This document shows positions 10,069 to 18,068 of a DNA stretch of 18,217 nt, piece by piece. The notes under the pieces were generated by a model. That model saw only the letters and a list, made by a program, of their open reading frames with translations, had not been told where the DNA came from and searched no databases. Both the position numbers and the translations under genes were made by a program. Source of the stretch: an uncultured Limosilactobacillus sp. (GTDB taxonomy: Bacteria; Bacillota; Bacilli; Lactobacillales; Lactobacillaceae). The first letter of the stretch is position 1, and each line of letters starts with the position of its first letter. The stretch is taken from positions 1 through 18,217 of the forward strand of contig CALVFC010000013.1 of assembly GCA_944326735.1 (NCBI GenBank), in the 5' to 3' direction.

Positions 10069-11612
10069 TATTCAGCGGCCTCCTTTTCCTTCATATCATT
10101 GACTAATTCATTCCATAGCTTCATGACGTTAGGTTCAGAATAACGTTCACTGTCCTTATAGGCATTCTCACTAAACTTAGCAAGCTTCTCCTGATCGGTT
10201 AATAGGCTAATGATGACCTTTGCCAATCCATCGATATCCCCGTTAGTTGTCAAAATTCCGTCTTGACCATTGATGACGACATCAGCGGGCCCATACTTAA
10301 TATCGTTAGCAACGATTGGCAACCCATGGGATTGTGCTTCAACTAAGGATAGTGGCAACCCTTCCGCCCGACTAGGCAGGATCAATAGCTGGGCATCATT
10401 GTAAACGGCATTTGGATCATTCGTGTACCCATGGAAGGTAACAGAATTATCAATCTTTTCATCTGCGACAATCTGTTTGAGCTTCTTGTCAAAGTTATCA
10501 TTTGCATATCCCCAGAAGTCCAACTTAGCGTCCGGCACCTTGGCAATTACTTGTGGCCAGGCCTTCAGCAGTTGGTCCTGTTGCTTTTCAGGTGAAAGGC
10601 GGGCAACCATGACCACCTGGTTTTTCGTCCGCTTTTCGAATGGAACATGCTGAGCTTCAAGGACCGCCTTCGGAACAATTGGTCCAGGGATCCGGTATAT
10701 TTTGGTCCCGTACTTAGCAAAGCGATTCTTAACATCCACTTGTTGCTGAGGAGTCAGCGTAATAATCCCATCCCAGTCTTTGATGTGGTTTAGTCCCCAG
10801 GCGTAATTGTAATTTAGCTGCGAGTGCAACATATCATTGTTGTCATTAACGTGGTCATTGTGCAACTGCATTGCCCGGAAAACCCGATGTTTCATGTGGA
10901 GCACTGACCAACCCACTTCATATGCCCGGTCCACGACAAAGCCCACGGGTTCACCGTTCGTGAGCTCTTCGTCGGTAACTAATTCATCGTAAAAGAACCG
11001 CGTCAATTCATCCAGATTAGCAAATTGGTAATCATGACCGTGGTAATCCATCAGGTGGTAAGTATCGACAATCTTGTCCCGCTTGTTCTTCAAGTGTTCC
11101 AGTTGAATGGCGATTGAGCCATCTGGACGAAGGTAGTTTTCGGTTGCAATGTTACCGTCCCAGTCATAAACTTGTTCGACTGAGATGAAGCCCCGGTTGT
11201 CGTACCAGGAAACCTTGAGTAATTTACCAAAGTGGTCAAAATATTGAACATTGATAATGTGCTTTTGTTGGTCATTCCGCCGCCGAACGTACAAAACCCG
11301 GTTGCCGTTACGGTAGTAGTTATAGTTAATTCCATCCGGCTTCCGGTCCCAACTAGGGTCAATGTTTAAGTCCTGGATGGTCACATCGCGTTGCGGAAAA
11401 ATACGGGCCTCTTGGAAGTAGTCAAACAGGTTGACAAAGTTTTGGTCGTCAATTCCCGCTTCCGCAGTTACCATATGAAGTTCGTTGGAATACTGCCGAG
11501 TAACAATCTTGGCGGATTCGTTGTACATTTCAAATAAGTGCAATCTTTTTATCTGCGCATGTTCAATCCCTGATTTATTGTGCTGAACATTATCATTCAG
11601 AAAGAATAGCAT
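10068..11612 (-). CDS. gtfA: GtfA-like catalytic glycosyltransferase (TagE/GT4 family)
   Basis: A 514-residue cytosolic GT-B enzyme. I chose the ATG at 11612 because AAAAGGGGA lies about 6 nt upstream and the protein then starts MLFFLNDN, like its paralogue; the longer frame to 11654 lacks a ribosome site. The N-terminal domain carries KSGIEHAQIKRLHLF (about residues 13-27), matching the SGVEYAQ region of streptococcal GtfA. The catalytic domain has VMVARLSPEKQ (about 334-344) and an intact EX7E motif, EGLPLSLVE (Glu417, Glu425). In L. plantarum the pair once called TagE5/TagE6 (GtfA/GtfB) is needed for HexNAc O-glycosylation of secreted proteins. Lying just upstream of a Ser-rich adhesin points to the same job here. 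Wall teichoic acid glycosylation cannot be excluded from sequence alone. Confidence 0.8.
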   Translation of the reverse strand: MLFFLNDNVQHNKSGIEHAQIKRLHLFEMYNESAKIVTRQYSNELHMVTAEAGIDDQNFVNLFDYFQEARIFPQRDVTIQDLNIDPSWDRKPDGINYNYYRNGNRVLYVRRRNDQQKHIINVQYFDHFGKLLKVSWYDNRGFISVEQVYDWDGNIATENYLRPDGSIAIQLEHLKNKRDKIVDTYHLMDYHGHDYQFANLDELTRFFYDELVTDEELTNGEPVGFVVDRAYEVGWSVLHMKHRVFRAMQLHNDHVNDNNDMLHSQLNYNYAWGLNHIKDWDGIITLTPQQQVDVKNRFAKYGTKIYRIPGPIVPKAVLEAQHVPFEKRTKNQVVMVARLSPEKQQDQLLKAWPQVIAKVPDAKLDFWGYANDNFDKKLKQIVADEKIDNSVTFHGYTNDPNAVYNDAQLLILPSRAEGLPLSLVEAQSHGLPIVANDIKYGPADVVINGQDGILTTNGDIDGLAKVIISLLTDQEKLAKFSENAYKDSERYSEPNVMKLWNELVNDMKEKEAAE

Positions 11613-11642
11613 CGGTTTATCCCCTTTTCTAGTTTCACAAAA

Positions 11643-11667
11643 CCAGTGTACCATATATATTCACTGG
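11643..11667. promoter_or_regulatory. Inverted repeat upstream of gtfA
   Basis: CCAGTG (11643-11648) and CACTGG (11662-11667) form a perfect inverted repeat around a 13-bp AT-rich spacer containing ATATATAT. It lies 30 bp upstream of the gtfA start, where the promoter should be. It could be an operator or a leader hairpin. No clear -35/-10 pair for gtfA was found, so the assignment is weak. Confidence 0.35.
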
Positions 11668-11673
11668 ACAGTG

Positions 11674-11697
11674 GCCCCAGATAGGTTTCGGTGGGGC
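11674..11697. other. Hairpin in the gtfA/DUF2628 intergenic region
   Basis: GCCCCA (11674-11679) and TGGGGC (11692-11697) form a 6-bp GC-rich stem with a 12-nt loop, followed on the plus strand by TTT. It could be a weak terminator or an operator; no gene is placed to use it as a terminator on the plus strand. Confidence 0.3.
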
Positions 11698-11711
11698 TTT
11701 CGGCGAGTTTG

Positions 11712-11720
11712 TGGTAAAAT
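11712..11720 (+). promoter_or_regulatory. Extended -10 promoter of the DUF2628 gene
   Basis: TGG-TAAAAT at 11712-11720 is an extended -10 element about 35 bp upstream of the GTG start at 11755. No good -35 was seen, which is common for extended -10 promoters. Confidence 0.45.
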
Positions 11721-11754
11721 AAGGTTCTATTATTAAGAAAGAAGTGGAAGAGCT

Positions 11755-12159
11755 GTGCAAAATCCGTTCGGCAATGGTAATAATGACAACAATCAAAATC
11801 CATTTGATTTGAACAACCTACCCCTACCACCAAATTATGCGAAAATTGTTAATGATCAAGGACAAATGCGAATCGCTAAGGTGGGCTTTTCGTGGACGAC
11901 CCTGTGGTTTGGTCCACTGCCAGCCTTATTCCGTGGCGACTACTACAACTTTATTTTGATGATCGTCTTGGACCTCGATTACGCACTGGTTGTCCTGTTC
12001 TTTGGTCTGAACTGGTTAATGCAGTTTCCATGGCCTTCAATCGTTTTCGGTGCCATTTACAACATGATGTTTTTCCGGCACTCATTTAACATCGGTTACC
12101 GGCCAGCTGACCAACGTTCGCGTGAGTTACTGACCCGGTCACATTACTTAAAACAATAA
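11755..12159 (+). CDS. DUF2628-like small membrane protein
   Basis: A 134-residue protein of unknown function. The start is GTG with GGAAG four bases upstream. The N terminus (residues 1-25) is rich in Asn, Pro and Gln (NPFGNGNNDNNQNPF) and probably disordered. Then comes RIAKVGFSWTTLWFGPLPALFRGDYY (residues 39-64), the hallmark segment I recall from DUF2628 proteins, followed by two hydrophobic stretches (about 64-86 and 92-107) that should span the membrane. It ends with a short polar tail. It stands alone, divergent from gtfA, with its own promoter and a terminator shared with pyrE. Nothing in the sequence gives a biochemical role. The family match is from memory of the motif. Confidence 0.75.
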   Translation: MQNPFGNGNNDNNQNPFDLNNLPLPPNYAKIVNDQGQMRIAKVGFSWTTLWFGPLPALFRGDYYNFILMIVLDLDYALVVLFFGLNWLMQFPWPSIVFGAIYNMMFFRHSFNIGYRPADQRSRELLTRSHYLKQ

Positions 12160-12192
12160 AAAAGAGATTGGCAAATCGCTAATCTCTTTTTT
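12158..12192. terminator. Bidirectional terminator between the DUF2628 gene and pyrE
   Basis: AAAAAAGAGATT (12158-12169) and AATCTCTTTTTT (12181-12192) form a perfect 12-bp stem with an 11-nt loop. The A and T runs on both sides let it stop the plus-strand DUF2628 transcript and the minus-strand pyr transcript. It begins inside the DUF2628 stop codon. Confidence 0.9.
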
Positions 12193-12193
12193 A

Positions 12194-12835
12194 TTATTTA
12201 CTATGTTCTTGTGACCATAATAACGGTGATTCCCGCCATTGCTTGAGCGACTCCAAATGGTCTGCAGAGATCAAATGGTTCCGCATTGCAACATTGATCA
12301 GGGTTGAATAATTAGTAACTGAGTAGTACTTAACGCCGGCCGCACCCATATTATTATCAGCAGCTGGTAATTCATACGTGAAGACCGAAATAACGCCAAG
12401 GACCCGACCGCCAGCTTCACGAACCGCCTTAACAGCCTTCAAAACGCTACCACCGGTTGAAATTAGGTCATCAATCACGAACACCCGTTGGCCGCGTTCA
12501 ATCACCCCTTCAATTTGCTTACCCTGACCATGATCCTTTGGCTTGGAACGAACGTAAATCATGGGCTTCTTCAGGCTCTGGGCAACCCAAGCTGCATGGG
12601 GGATTCCCGCTGTCGCCGTTCCGGCAATGACCTCGACCGTAGGAAAATTATCACGAATTAAAGTTGCCATCCCCTGGTAAATTGTCTTGCGAACGGCCGG
12701 ATAAGAAATGGTTAACCGGTTATCGGTATAAATTGGCGCCTTTAAGCCACTCGCCCAGGTATAAGGCTCTTCCGGACTCAAGGTCACGGCATGGATCTTT
12801 AATAAAGATTCTGCCACTACGTCTGCAGTGTTCAT
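12194..12835 (-). CDS. pyrE: Orotate phosphoribosyltransferase
   Basis: Transfers the phosphoribosyl group of PRPP to orotate to make OMP, the fifth step of UMP synthesis. At 213 residues it has the usual length. The type I PRPP-binding motif is VFVIDDLISTGGS (residues 118-130), and the flexible catalytic loop is around RSKPKDHGQGKQIEG (96-110). TATAGIP (73-79) lies in the conserved core. The ATG shares its A with the TAA of pyrF (TAATG), and AGGAGG lies in the end of pyrF, so the two are translationally coupled and form the tail of the pyr operon. It is followed at once by a strong terminator. Confidence 0.96.
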   Translation of the reverse strand: MNTADVVAESLLKIHAVTLSPEEPYTWASGLKAPIYTDNRLTISYPAVRKTIYQGMATLIRDNFPTVEVIAGTATAGIPHAAWVAQSLKKPMIYVRSKPKDHGQGKQIEGVIERGQRVFVIDDLISTGGSVLKAVKAVREAGGRVLGVISVFTYELPAADNNMGAAGVKYYSVTNYSTLINVAMRNHLISADHLESLKQWRESPLLWSQEHSK

Positions 12836-13566
12836 TATTGTTGTCCTCCTAAAAAGTCCCGGCGAATTTGCTTGTAGGCTGCCACCGGATCGTTACTTTG
12901 GGTGATTGGCCGGCCAACGACGATCCCATTAGAACCCATTTCCGCCGCTTGAATTGGGGTAACGACCCGCTTTTGATCGTCATGATCGTTCAAATCCAGT
13001 CGGATTCCTGGGGTGATGCATAAGAAGTCAGGATTAGTGACTTCCCGAATGGCTTTGATTTCCTTAGCAGAACAAACCACTCCGGCTAACCCAGATTCGT
13101 CAGCTAACCGCGCGTAATTCTGAACAGATTCCATCACTGTTCCCGGAATGTGCTGCTCATTATGCAAAATATCATCATCAATCGATGTTAATTGAGTAAT
13201 GGCCAGCATCTTAGGAACAGCATTCCGTGCTTCACGAGCACCTTGTTCAAGTCCCCGTAAACCAGCCTTCATCATTTCAGAACCACCGGCAGCGTGAACC
13301 GTTACGAAGGAAACACCCAAGCGACCTAATTGCGCCATTGCGCGTTCCACCGTGTTTGGAATATCGTGCGACTTCAAATCAAGGAAGACCTTAAAGCCCC
13401 GTTCCTTGGCCTGCTTAATGATTCCTGGGCCAAAGGCGTAAAACAGTTCCATCCCGATCTTCACGATTGGCATGTGGTCGGTATCATTGGATAGCTTATC
13501 AAAGAGTTGAACAGCTTCCCGCTTTTCTTGTACATCAATTGCCACAATGGGTTCAAATCGTTCCAT
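12835..13566 (-). CDS. pyrF: Orotidine 5'-phosphate decarboxylase
   Basis: Decarboxylates OMP to UMP, the last step of the pathway. I chose the ATG at 13566 because AGGAGG sits just upstream and the protein then starts MERFEPIVAIDV at 243 residues, the normal size. A longer open frame to 13659 would run through the attenuator hairpin and is rejected. The catalytic D-x-K-x-x-D motif is FLDLKSHDIPNTVE (Asp63, Lys65, Asp68), and the phosphate-binding end is around SNGIVVGRPITQS. It is preceded by a PyrR attenuator and overlaps pyrE by one base. Its normal upstream neighbour pyrD is not here. Confidence 0.96.
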   Translation of the reverse strand: MERFEPIVAIDVQEKREAVQLFDKLSNDTDHMPIVKIGMELFYAFGPGIIKQAKERGFKVFLDLKSHDIPNTVERAMAQLGRLGVSFVTVHAAGGSEMMKAGLRGLEQGAREARNAVPKMLAITQLTSIDDDILHNEQHIPGTVMESVQNYARLADESGLAGVVCSAKEIKAIREVTNPDFLCITPGIRLDLNDHDDQKRVVTPIQAAEMGSNGIVVGRPITQSNDPVAAYKQIRRDFLGGQQ

Positions 13567-13578
13567 ATTAATCCTCCT

Positions 13579-13613
13579 AAAAAAGCACCAGTCCTGAGAA
13601 GGCTGGTGCTTTT
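13579..13613 (-). terminator. Attenuator terminator between pyrR and pyrF
   Basis: On the minus strand AAAAGCACCAG pairs with CTGGTGCTTTT (stem at 13581-13591 and 13603-13613), followed by a T run. It lies 15 bp upstream of the pyrF start, so it must be conditional for pyrF to be expressed from the pyrR promoter. Confidence 0.9.
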
Positions 13614-13651
13614 CTGTCATTAGTAACACCGTTGTGCCCTCTCTGGAGCAA
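13596..13651 (-). promoter_or_regulatory. PyrR-binding anti-antiterminator and antiterminator arms, pyrF
   Basis: At 13651-13632 the minus-strand RNA forms UUGCUC-CAGAGA-GGGCAcAA, containing UCCAGAGAGG, an exact match to the PyrR consensus UCCNGNGAGG with the CNGNGA hexaloop. The 3' arm GAGAGGGC (13643-13636) can instead pair with GCCTTCTC (13603-13596), the foot of the terminator, over 8 bp with one G-U. With UMP, PyrR holds the first hairpin and the terminator forms. Without UMP, the antiterminator forms and pyrFE are read. Confidence 0.9.
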
Positions 13652-13664
13652 ATTAACAAGTTAA

Positions 13665-14225
<561 letters not shown>

Positions 14226-14234
14226 TTAATCAAC

Positions 14235-14268
14235 AAAACCCCTTCCTACGGTGAGCGTAAAGAAGAGG
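14235..14268 (-). terminator. Attenuator terminator in the pyrR leader
   Basis: The minus-strand arms CCTCTTCTTTACG (14268-14256) and CGTAGGAAGGGG (14250-14239) pair over about 12 bp with G-U pairs and one bulged base. They are followed by TTTTGTTG. The structure lies between the pyr promoter and the pyrR ribosome site, as in other PyrR-controlled leaders. Confidence 0.75.
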
Positions 14269-14307
14269 TGTATTTACCAACGTATCCTTCTTGATCTCAC
14301 AGAATCA
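14260..14307 (-). promoter_or_regulatory. PyrR-binding anti-antiterminator in the pyrR leader
   Basis: UGAUU-CUGUGA-GAUCA (14307-14292) is a 5-bp stem with the PyrR hexaloop CNGNGA. Two positions differ from the linear consensus UCCNGNGAGG (UU in place of UC, GA in place of GG), but the changed bases still pair. AAGAAG just downstream (14292-14287) can pair with CTTCTT in the terminator 5' arm (14265-14260) as the antiterminator. This is a weaker sequence match than the pyrF site but a complete structure. Confidence 0.75.
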
Positions 14308-14335
14308 GATTAAAGGGTCATTTTATTTACATGTA

Positions 14336-14364
14336 ATTTTAGCCGCCTAGTACTGGCATGTCAA
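14336..14364 (-). promoter_or_regulatory. pyr operon promoter
   Basis: Perfect TTGACA (14364-14359), a 17-bp spacer and TAAAAT (14341-14336). It starts just after the stop codon of the upstream membrane-protein gene and gives a leader of about 125 nt, enough to hold the pyrR attenuator. Confidence 0.9.
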
Positions 14365-14375
14365 CCAATTGCCGC

Positions 14376-15176
14376 TTAGTTGCTGCTGTTTTGGTACTTA
14401 TTCAGCCAGCCTTGGACTTGTGAAGTGATGGAAGACCATAATTCGTCAAAGCCATCCTTGTTCTTCAAGTCGTTAACAGTAGAAGAAGCGTTGGATGGAT
14501 CTTGTTGGACTTGGTTAACTACTTGGTTGATATCCTGCAACTTTTGTTGGGCACTATCAGAATGCAGCTGTCCCTGAATCTGCTGGTTCTGGTTAGAGAT
14601 ATCATTCAAGCGGTTTTGTAATTCAGCTTGATCATGATCTTTTTCGTATTGCTTAGTAGCAGCCCGTAATGCGGCAACTTGCCGAGCCAGCTTTTGGTTA
14701 TCCGAACTGAGCTTATTGATGCTACTGGAGTTGTCAGAAATCTGACTACTCTGCTGGGCATTGTTTGCTTCCTGTGCCTGGTGGCGGTTATGAGCAGAGA
14801 TCCCCCACCAAGCCAGTAAGATCACAATGATAATTGCCAAGGCAATCCACAGGCCGTGGTGCTTCTTATTATTACTTGCTGTTGGTGCATTGTTATTGTT
14901 GTTGATCACTGTTGTACCACGTTGCGCGACAACATTTAATGTTACGCGGGCGGAAGCCGTCTGTCCCATGCTGTCCATTACCGTGACCGCAATTGGGTAT
15001 TGACCCATCTGGTTAATATTCACCTGGGTCGTGTTAAAGGTCACCTTATCAGTAATGTTGTTGCCATTACTCATTGCTTGAATGCCAAAACGATTCACCA
15101 ATTCTTGGTCCGTTAATGCTTGACCGAGTGGCCAGTCGACCGTCTGTCGTTGAATTGTTAATGTTGGATTTGCCAT
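14376..15176 (-). CDS. Single-pass membrane protein: Ig-like domain, TM helix, coiled coil
   Basis: A 266-residue protein I cannot name. The start is firm: GAGGAG lies about 6 nt upstream of the ATG. Residues 1-85 look like a small beta-sandwich of the bacterial Ig/DUF5011 type (LTIQRQTVDW, then GQYPIAVTVMDSMGQTASA, then VTLNVV). An Asn-rich linker (90-103) and KKHH lead into one transmembrane helix (about 108-126, LWIALAIIIVILLAWW). After it comes a Gln/Asn/Ser-rich coiled coil (about 138-230) and a short end (DELWSSITSQVQGWLNKY). There is no signal peptide. The basic residues before the helix suggest the N terminus faces the cytosol, which would put the Ig-like domain inside and the coiled coil outside. 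It has its own promoter and no obvious operon partner. Confidence 0.85.
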   Translation of the reverse strand: MANPTLTIQRQTVDWPLGQALTDQELVNRFGIQAMSNGNNITDKVTFNTTQVNINQMGQYPIAVTVMDSMGQTASARVTLNVVAQRGTTVINNNNNAPTASNNKKHHGLWIALAIIIVILLAWWGISAHNRHQAQEANNAQQSSQISDNSSSINKLSSDNQKLARQVAALRAATKQYEKDHDQAELQNRLNDISNQNQQIQGQLHSDSAQQKLQDINQVVNQVQQDPSNASSTVNDLKNKDGFDELWSSITSQVQGWLNKYQNSSN

Positions 15177-15212
15177 AGCGTCTCCTCATCTTTTCTTGTG
15201 TGATTTGACTGA

Positions 15213-15221
15213 ATTATATCA
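15213..15221 (-). promoter_or_regulatory. Extended -10 promoter of the Ig-like/TM gene
   Basis: TGA-TATAAT on the minus strand (15221-15213), about 37 bp upstream of the ATG at 15176. The -35 region is poor. It lies after the purA terminator, so the gene has its own transcript. Confidence 0.6.
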
Positions 15222-15257
15222 TAAGCACGCGCTATTAGATTTACGAAAACCTATAGG

Positions 15258-15299
15258 AAAAGCGCCAACAACTGGGATTGTACCAATTGTCGACGCTTT
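15258..15299 (-). terminator. Terminator downstream of purA
   Basis: A long imperfect hairpin: AAAGCG and CGCTTT at the base, then CAACAACTGG opposite CCAATTGTCG with two mismatches, and a 7-nt loop. On the minus strand it ends GCGCTTTT. It lies about 220 bp past the purA stop, beyond the repeat block, so the repeats are probably transcribed with purA. Confidence 0.65.
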
Positions 15300-15331
15300 G
15301 GTTAAAATTTGATTATGATTTGCGGGTATAA

Positions 15332-15417
15332 ATTTCGACTCGACAGCGCAGTATGTTCTACTGCTACCAAGTCGAAATGTGCTCGTAGTATTTCTACTGC
15401 AACTGAGTCAAAACGTG
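15332..15417. repeat. Two tandem 36-bp units with internal dyads, downstream of purA
   Basis: Units at 15346-15381 and 15382-15417 share AGTAT, TTCTACTGC, AGTC, AAA and GTG in the same order, with one base gained or lost. Each holds a small hairpin (CAGTA-TACTG in the first, GTAG-CTAC in the second). ATTTCGACT (15332-15340) and AGTCGAAAT (15370-15378) form an outer inverted repeat around the first unit. Short open frames on both strands cross the block, but they have no ribosome sites and look like chance. Confidence 0.7.
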
Positions 15418-15425
15418 ATCGCCCT

Positions 15426-15505
15426 AAACTCCCTCGAGCTAACGCACTCCTCCTCCGACGACAAGTCGCCGTTTGTCGGAGCAAGCGTTAGCCACCGGGA
15501 GTTTT
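15426..15505. repeat. 80-bp nested palindrome downstream of purA
   Basis: Three nested inverted repeats in register: AAACTCCC (15426-15433) with GGGAGTTT (15497-15504), GCTAACGC (15438-15445) with GCGTTAGC (15485-15492), and CTCCGAC (15453-15459) with GTCGGAG (15475-15481). Small internal loops separate them. On the plus strand it ends in TTTTT, like a terminator, but no plus-strand gene precedes it. It begins 16 bp after the purA stop, in transcription order. I do not recognise the repeat family. Confidence 0.8.
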
Positions 15506-15520
15506 TAACGGGCTCGCACT

Positions 15521-16853
<1,333 letters not shown>

Positions 16854-16859
16854 TTCACT

Positions 16860-16888
16860 ATCCTACCGAACTCGCCGCCATCCGTCAA
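16860..16888 (-). promoter_or_regulatory. purA promoter
   Basis: TTGACG (16888-16883), a 17-bp spacer and TAGGAT (16865-16860). The spacer contains TTCGG, that is CCGAA on the other strand, which resembles the core of a PurR box, but the flanks do not match well. Confidence 0.85.
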
Positions 16889-16940
16889 TGATCTTTCGAA
16901 CTATTTTTAAATTCATCCCGGAAAACGTACGAATTTATCA

Positions 16941-16969
16941 TTGACGAGGCACCGACATTGGTTCATAAT
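16941..16969 (+). promoter_or_regulatory. guaC promoter
   Basis: TTGACG (16941-16946), a 17-bp spacer and CATAAT (16964-16969), about 37 bp upstream of the GTG start. The -35 block TCATTGACG is the mirror of the one used by purA. Confidence 0.9.
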
Positions 16970-17006
16970 AGCAAACGGTAAATTTTAACAAAAAGGAGCT
17001 TCCCCC

Positions 17007-17981
17007 GTGAAAACGTTCGATTATGACGATATTCAACTAATTCCTAGCAAGTGTGTGATCAAGAGCCGTAAGGAAGCCGATACAAGCGTTCAATTCGGTC
17101 CCCGGACCTTTAAGATTCCTGTTGTCCCCGCCAATATGGAAAGCGTCATTGACGAAGATTTAGCCGTCTGGCTCGCCCAAAACGGTTACTACTACGTCAT
17201 GCACCGGTTTGAACCCGCAGACCGCCTAGGCTTCGTTCAGCGGATGCACCAGCGCAAGCTCTTTGCATCCATTTCCGTGGGAATTAAGGACGCGGAATAC
17301 GATTTTATCGACCAACTAAAAGCCGAACAATCGGTCCCGGAATATATTACCATCGACGTTGCCCACGGTCATTCGGATTTTGTGATCAAAATGATCCAAT
17401 ACATCAAAAAGCAATTGCCAACTGCCTTCGTCACGGCCGGTAACGTGGCGACACCAGAAGCCGTCCGTGACCTAGAAAATGCTGGTGCTGATGCTACCAA
17501 GGTCGGCGTCGGCCCTGGTAAGGCCTGCATCACTAAACTCAAGACCGGTTTTGGTACTGGGGGCTGGCAATTAGCCGCCATTCGCCTGTGTGCGAAGGCC
17601 GCCCGGAAGCCAATCATTGCGGACGGGGGAATCCGCCACAATGGTGACATCGCCAAGTCTGTCCGCTTCGGCGCCTCCATGGTTATGATCGGTTCCATGC
17701 TGGCGGGTCACCTCGAATCGCCTGGTCACGTGATCACCATCGACGGTAAGCAATACAAGCAGTACTGGGGATCGGCCTCCGAAGTTCAAAAGGGGGCCTA
17801 CCGCAACGTGGAAGGTAAACAAATGCTAGTCCCCTTCCGCGGCTGCATCAAGGACACCCTTAAGGAAATGGAAGAAGACCTCCAATCATCAATTTCCTAT
17901 GCTGGTGGCAGCGACCTAGAATCCATCCGCAAGGTCGACTACGTAATCGTTAAAAACTCCATCATGAACGGTGACGACTAA
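17007..17981 (+). CDS. guaC: GMP reductase
   Basis: Reduces and deaminates GMP to IMP with NADPH, returning guanine nucleotides to the adenine branch. The start is GTG with AAGGAG 8 nt upstream. At 324 residues it fits the shorter bacterial GMP reductase type rather than IMP dehydrogenase; no CBS pair is present. Motifs: [13 protein letters not shown] near the start, [12 protein letters not shown] (39-50), and the catalytic loop [10 protein letters not shown] with Cys174, then [35 protein letters not shown] is the phosphate-binding barrel end. It is divergent from purA and closed by a strong terminator, so it is a single-gene transcript. The G+C content is higher than in the adhesin region. 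Confidence 0.96.
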   Translation: MKTFDYDDIQLIPSKCVIKSRKEADTSVQFGPRTFKIPVVPANMESVIDEDLAVWLAQNGYYYVMHRFEPADRLGFVQRMHQRKLFASISVGIKDAEYDFIDQLKAEQSVPEYITIDVAHGHSDFVIKMIQYIKKQLPTAFVTAGNVATPEAVRDLENAGADATKVGVGPGKACITKLKTGFGTGGWQLAAIRLCAKAARKPIIADGGIRHNGDIAKSVRFGASMVMIGSMLAGHLESPGHVITIDGKQYKQYWGSASEVQKGAYRNVEGKQMLVPFRGCIKDTLKEMEEDLQSSISYAGGSDLESIRKVDYVIVKNSIMNGDD

Positions 17982-18015
17982 TTTTCCAGAAGGTAACCCA
18001 TACCCGACAGCACCC

Positions 18016-18064
18016 AAAGAGGCCCTTAGCGTTCTGTTCCTTTGCGAACGCTAAGGGCCTCTTT
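18016..18064 (+). terminator. Terminator after guaC
   Basis: A perfect 19-bp stem from AAAGAGGCCCTTAGCGTTC (18016-18034) and its complement (18046-18064), an 11-nt loop, then TTTG and TCCTTATTT. The A run at its left is short, so it works best for guaC, but it may also stop the convergent kinase transcript. Confidence 0.93.
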
Positions 18065-18068
18065 GTCC

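Noticed and set aside
13567..13659. Longer N terminus for pyrF starting at 13659
   Set aside because: It would translate the attenuator hairpin and PyrR site; the ATG at 13566 has a strong AGGAGG and gives the normal length.
15346..15417. Possible CRISPR array
   Set aside because: There are only two diverged 36-bp units placed directly end to end, with no spacers and no cas genes nearby.
15302..15491. Two 60-codon frames on opposite strands
   Set aside because: They are read through the tandem and palindromic repeats, without ribosome sites; the repeat structure explains the sequence better.
16866..16901. Pair of PurR boxes in the purA-guaC region
   Set aside because: CCGAAC at 16866 and CGAAC at 16897 share only the core; the flanking A/T positions do not match and the two are in direct, not inverted, order.
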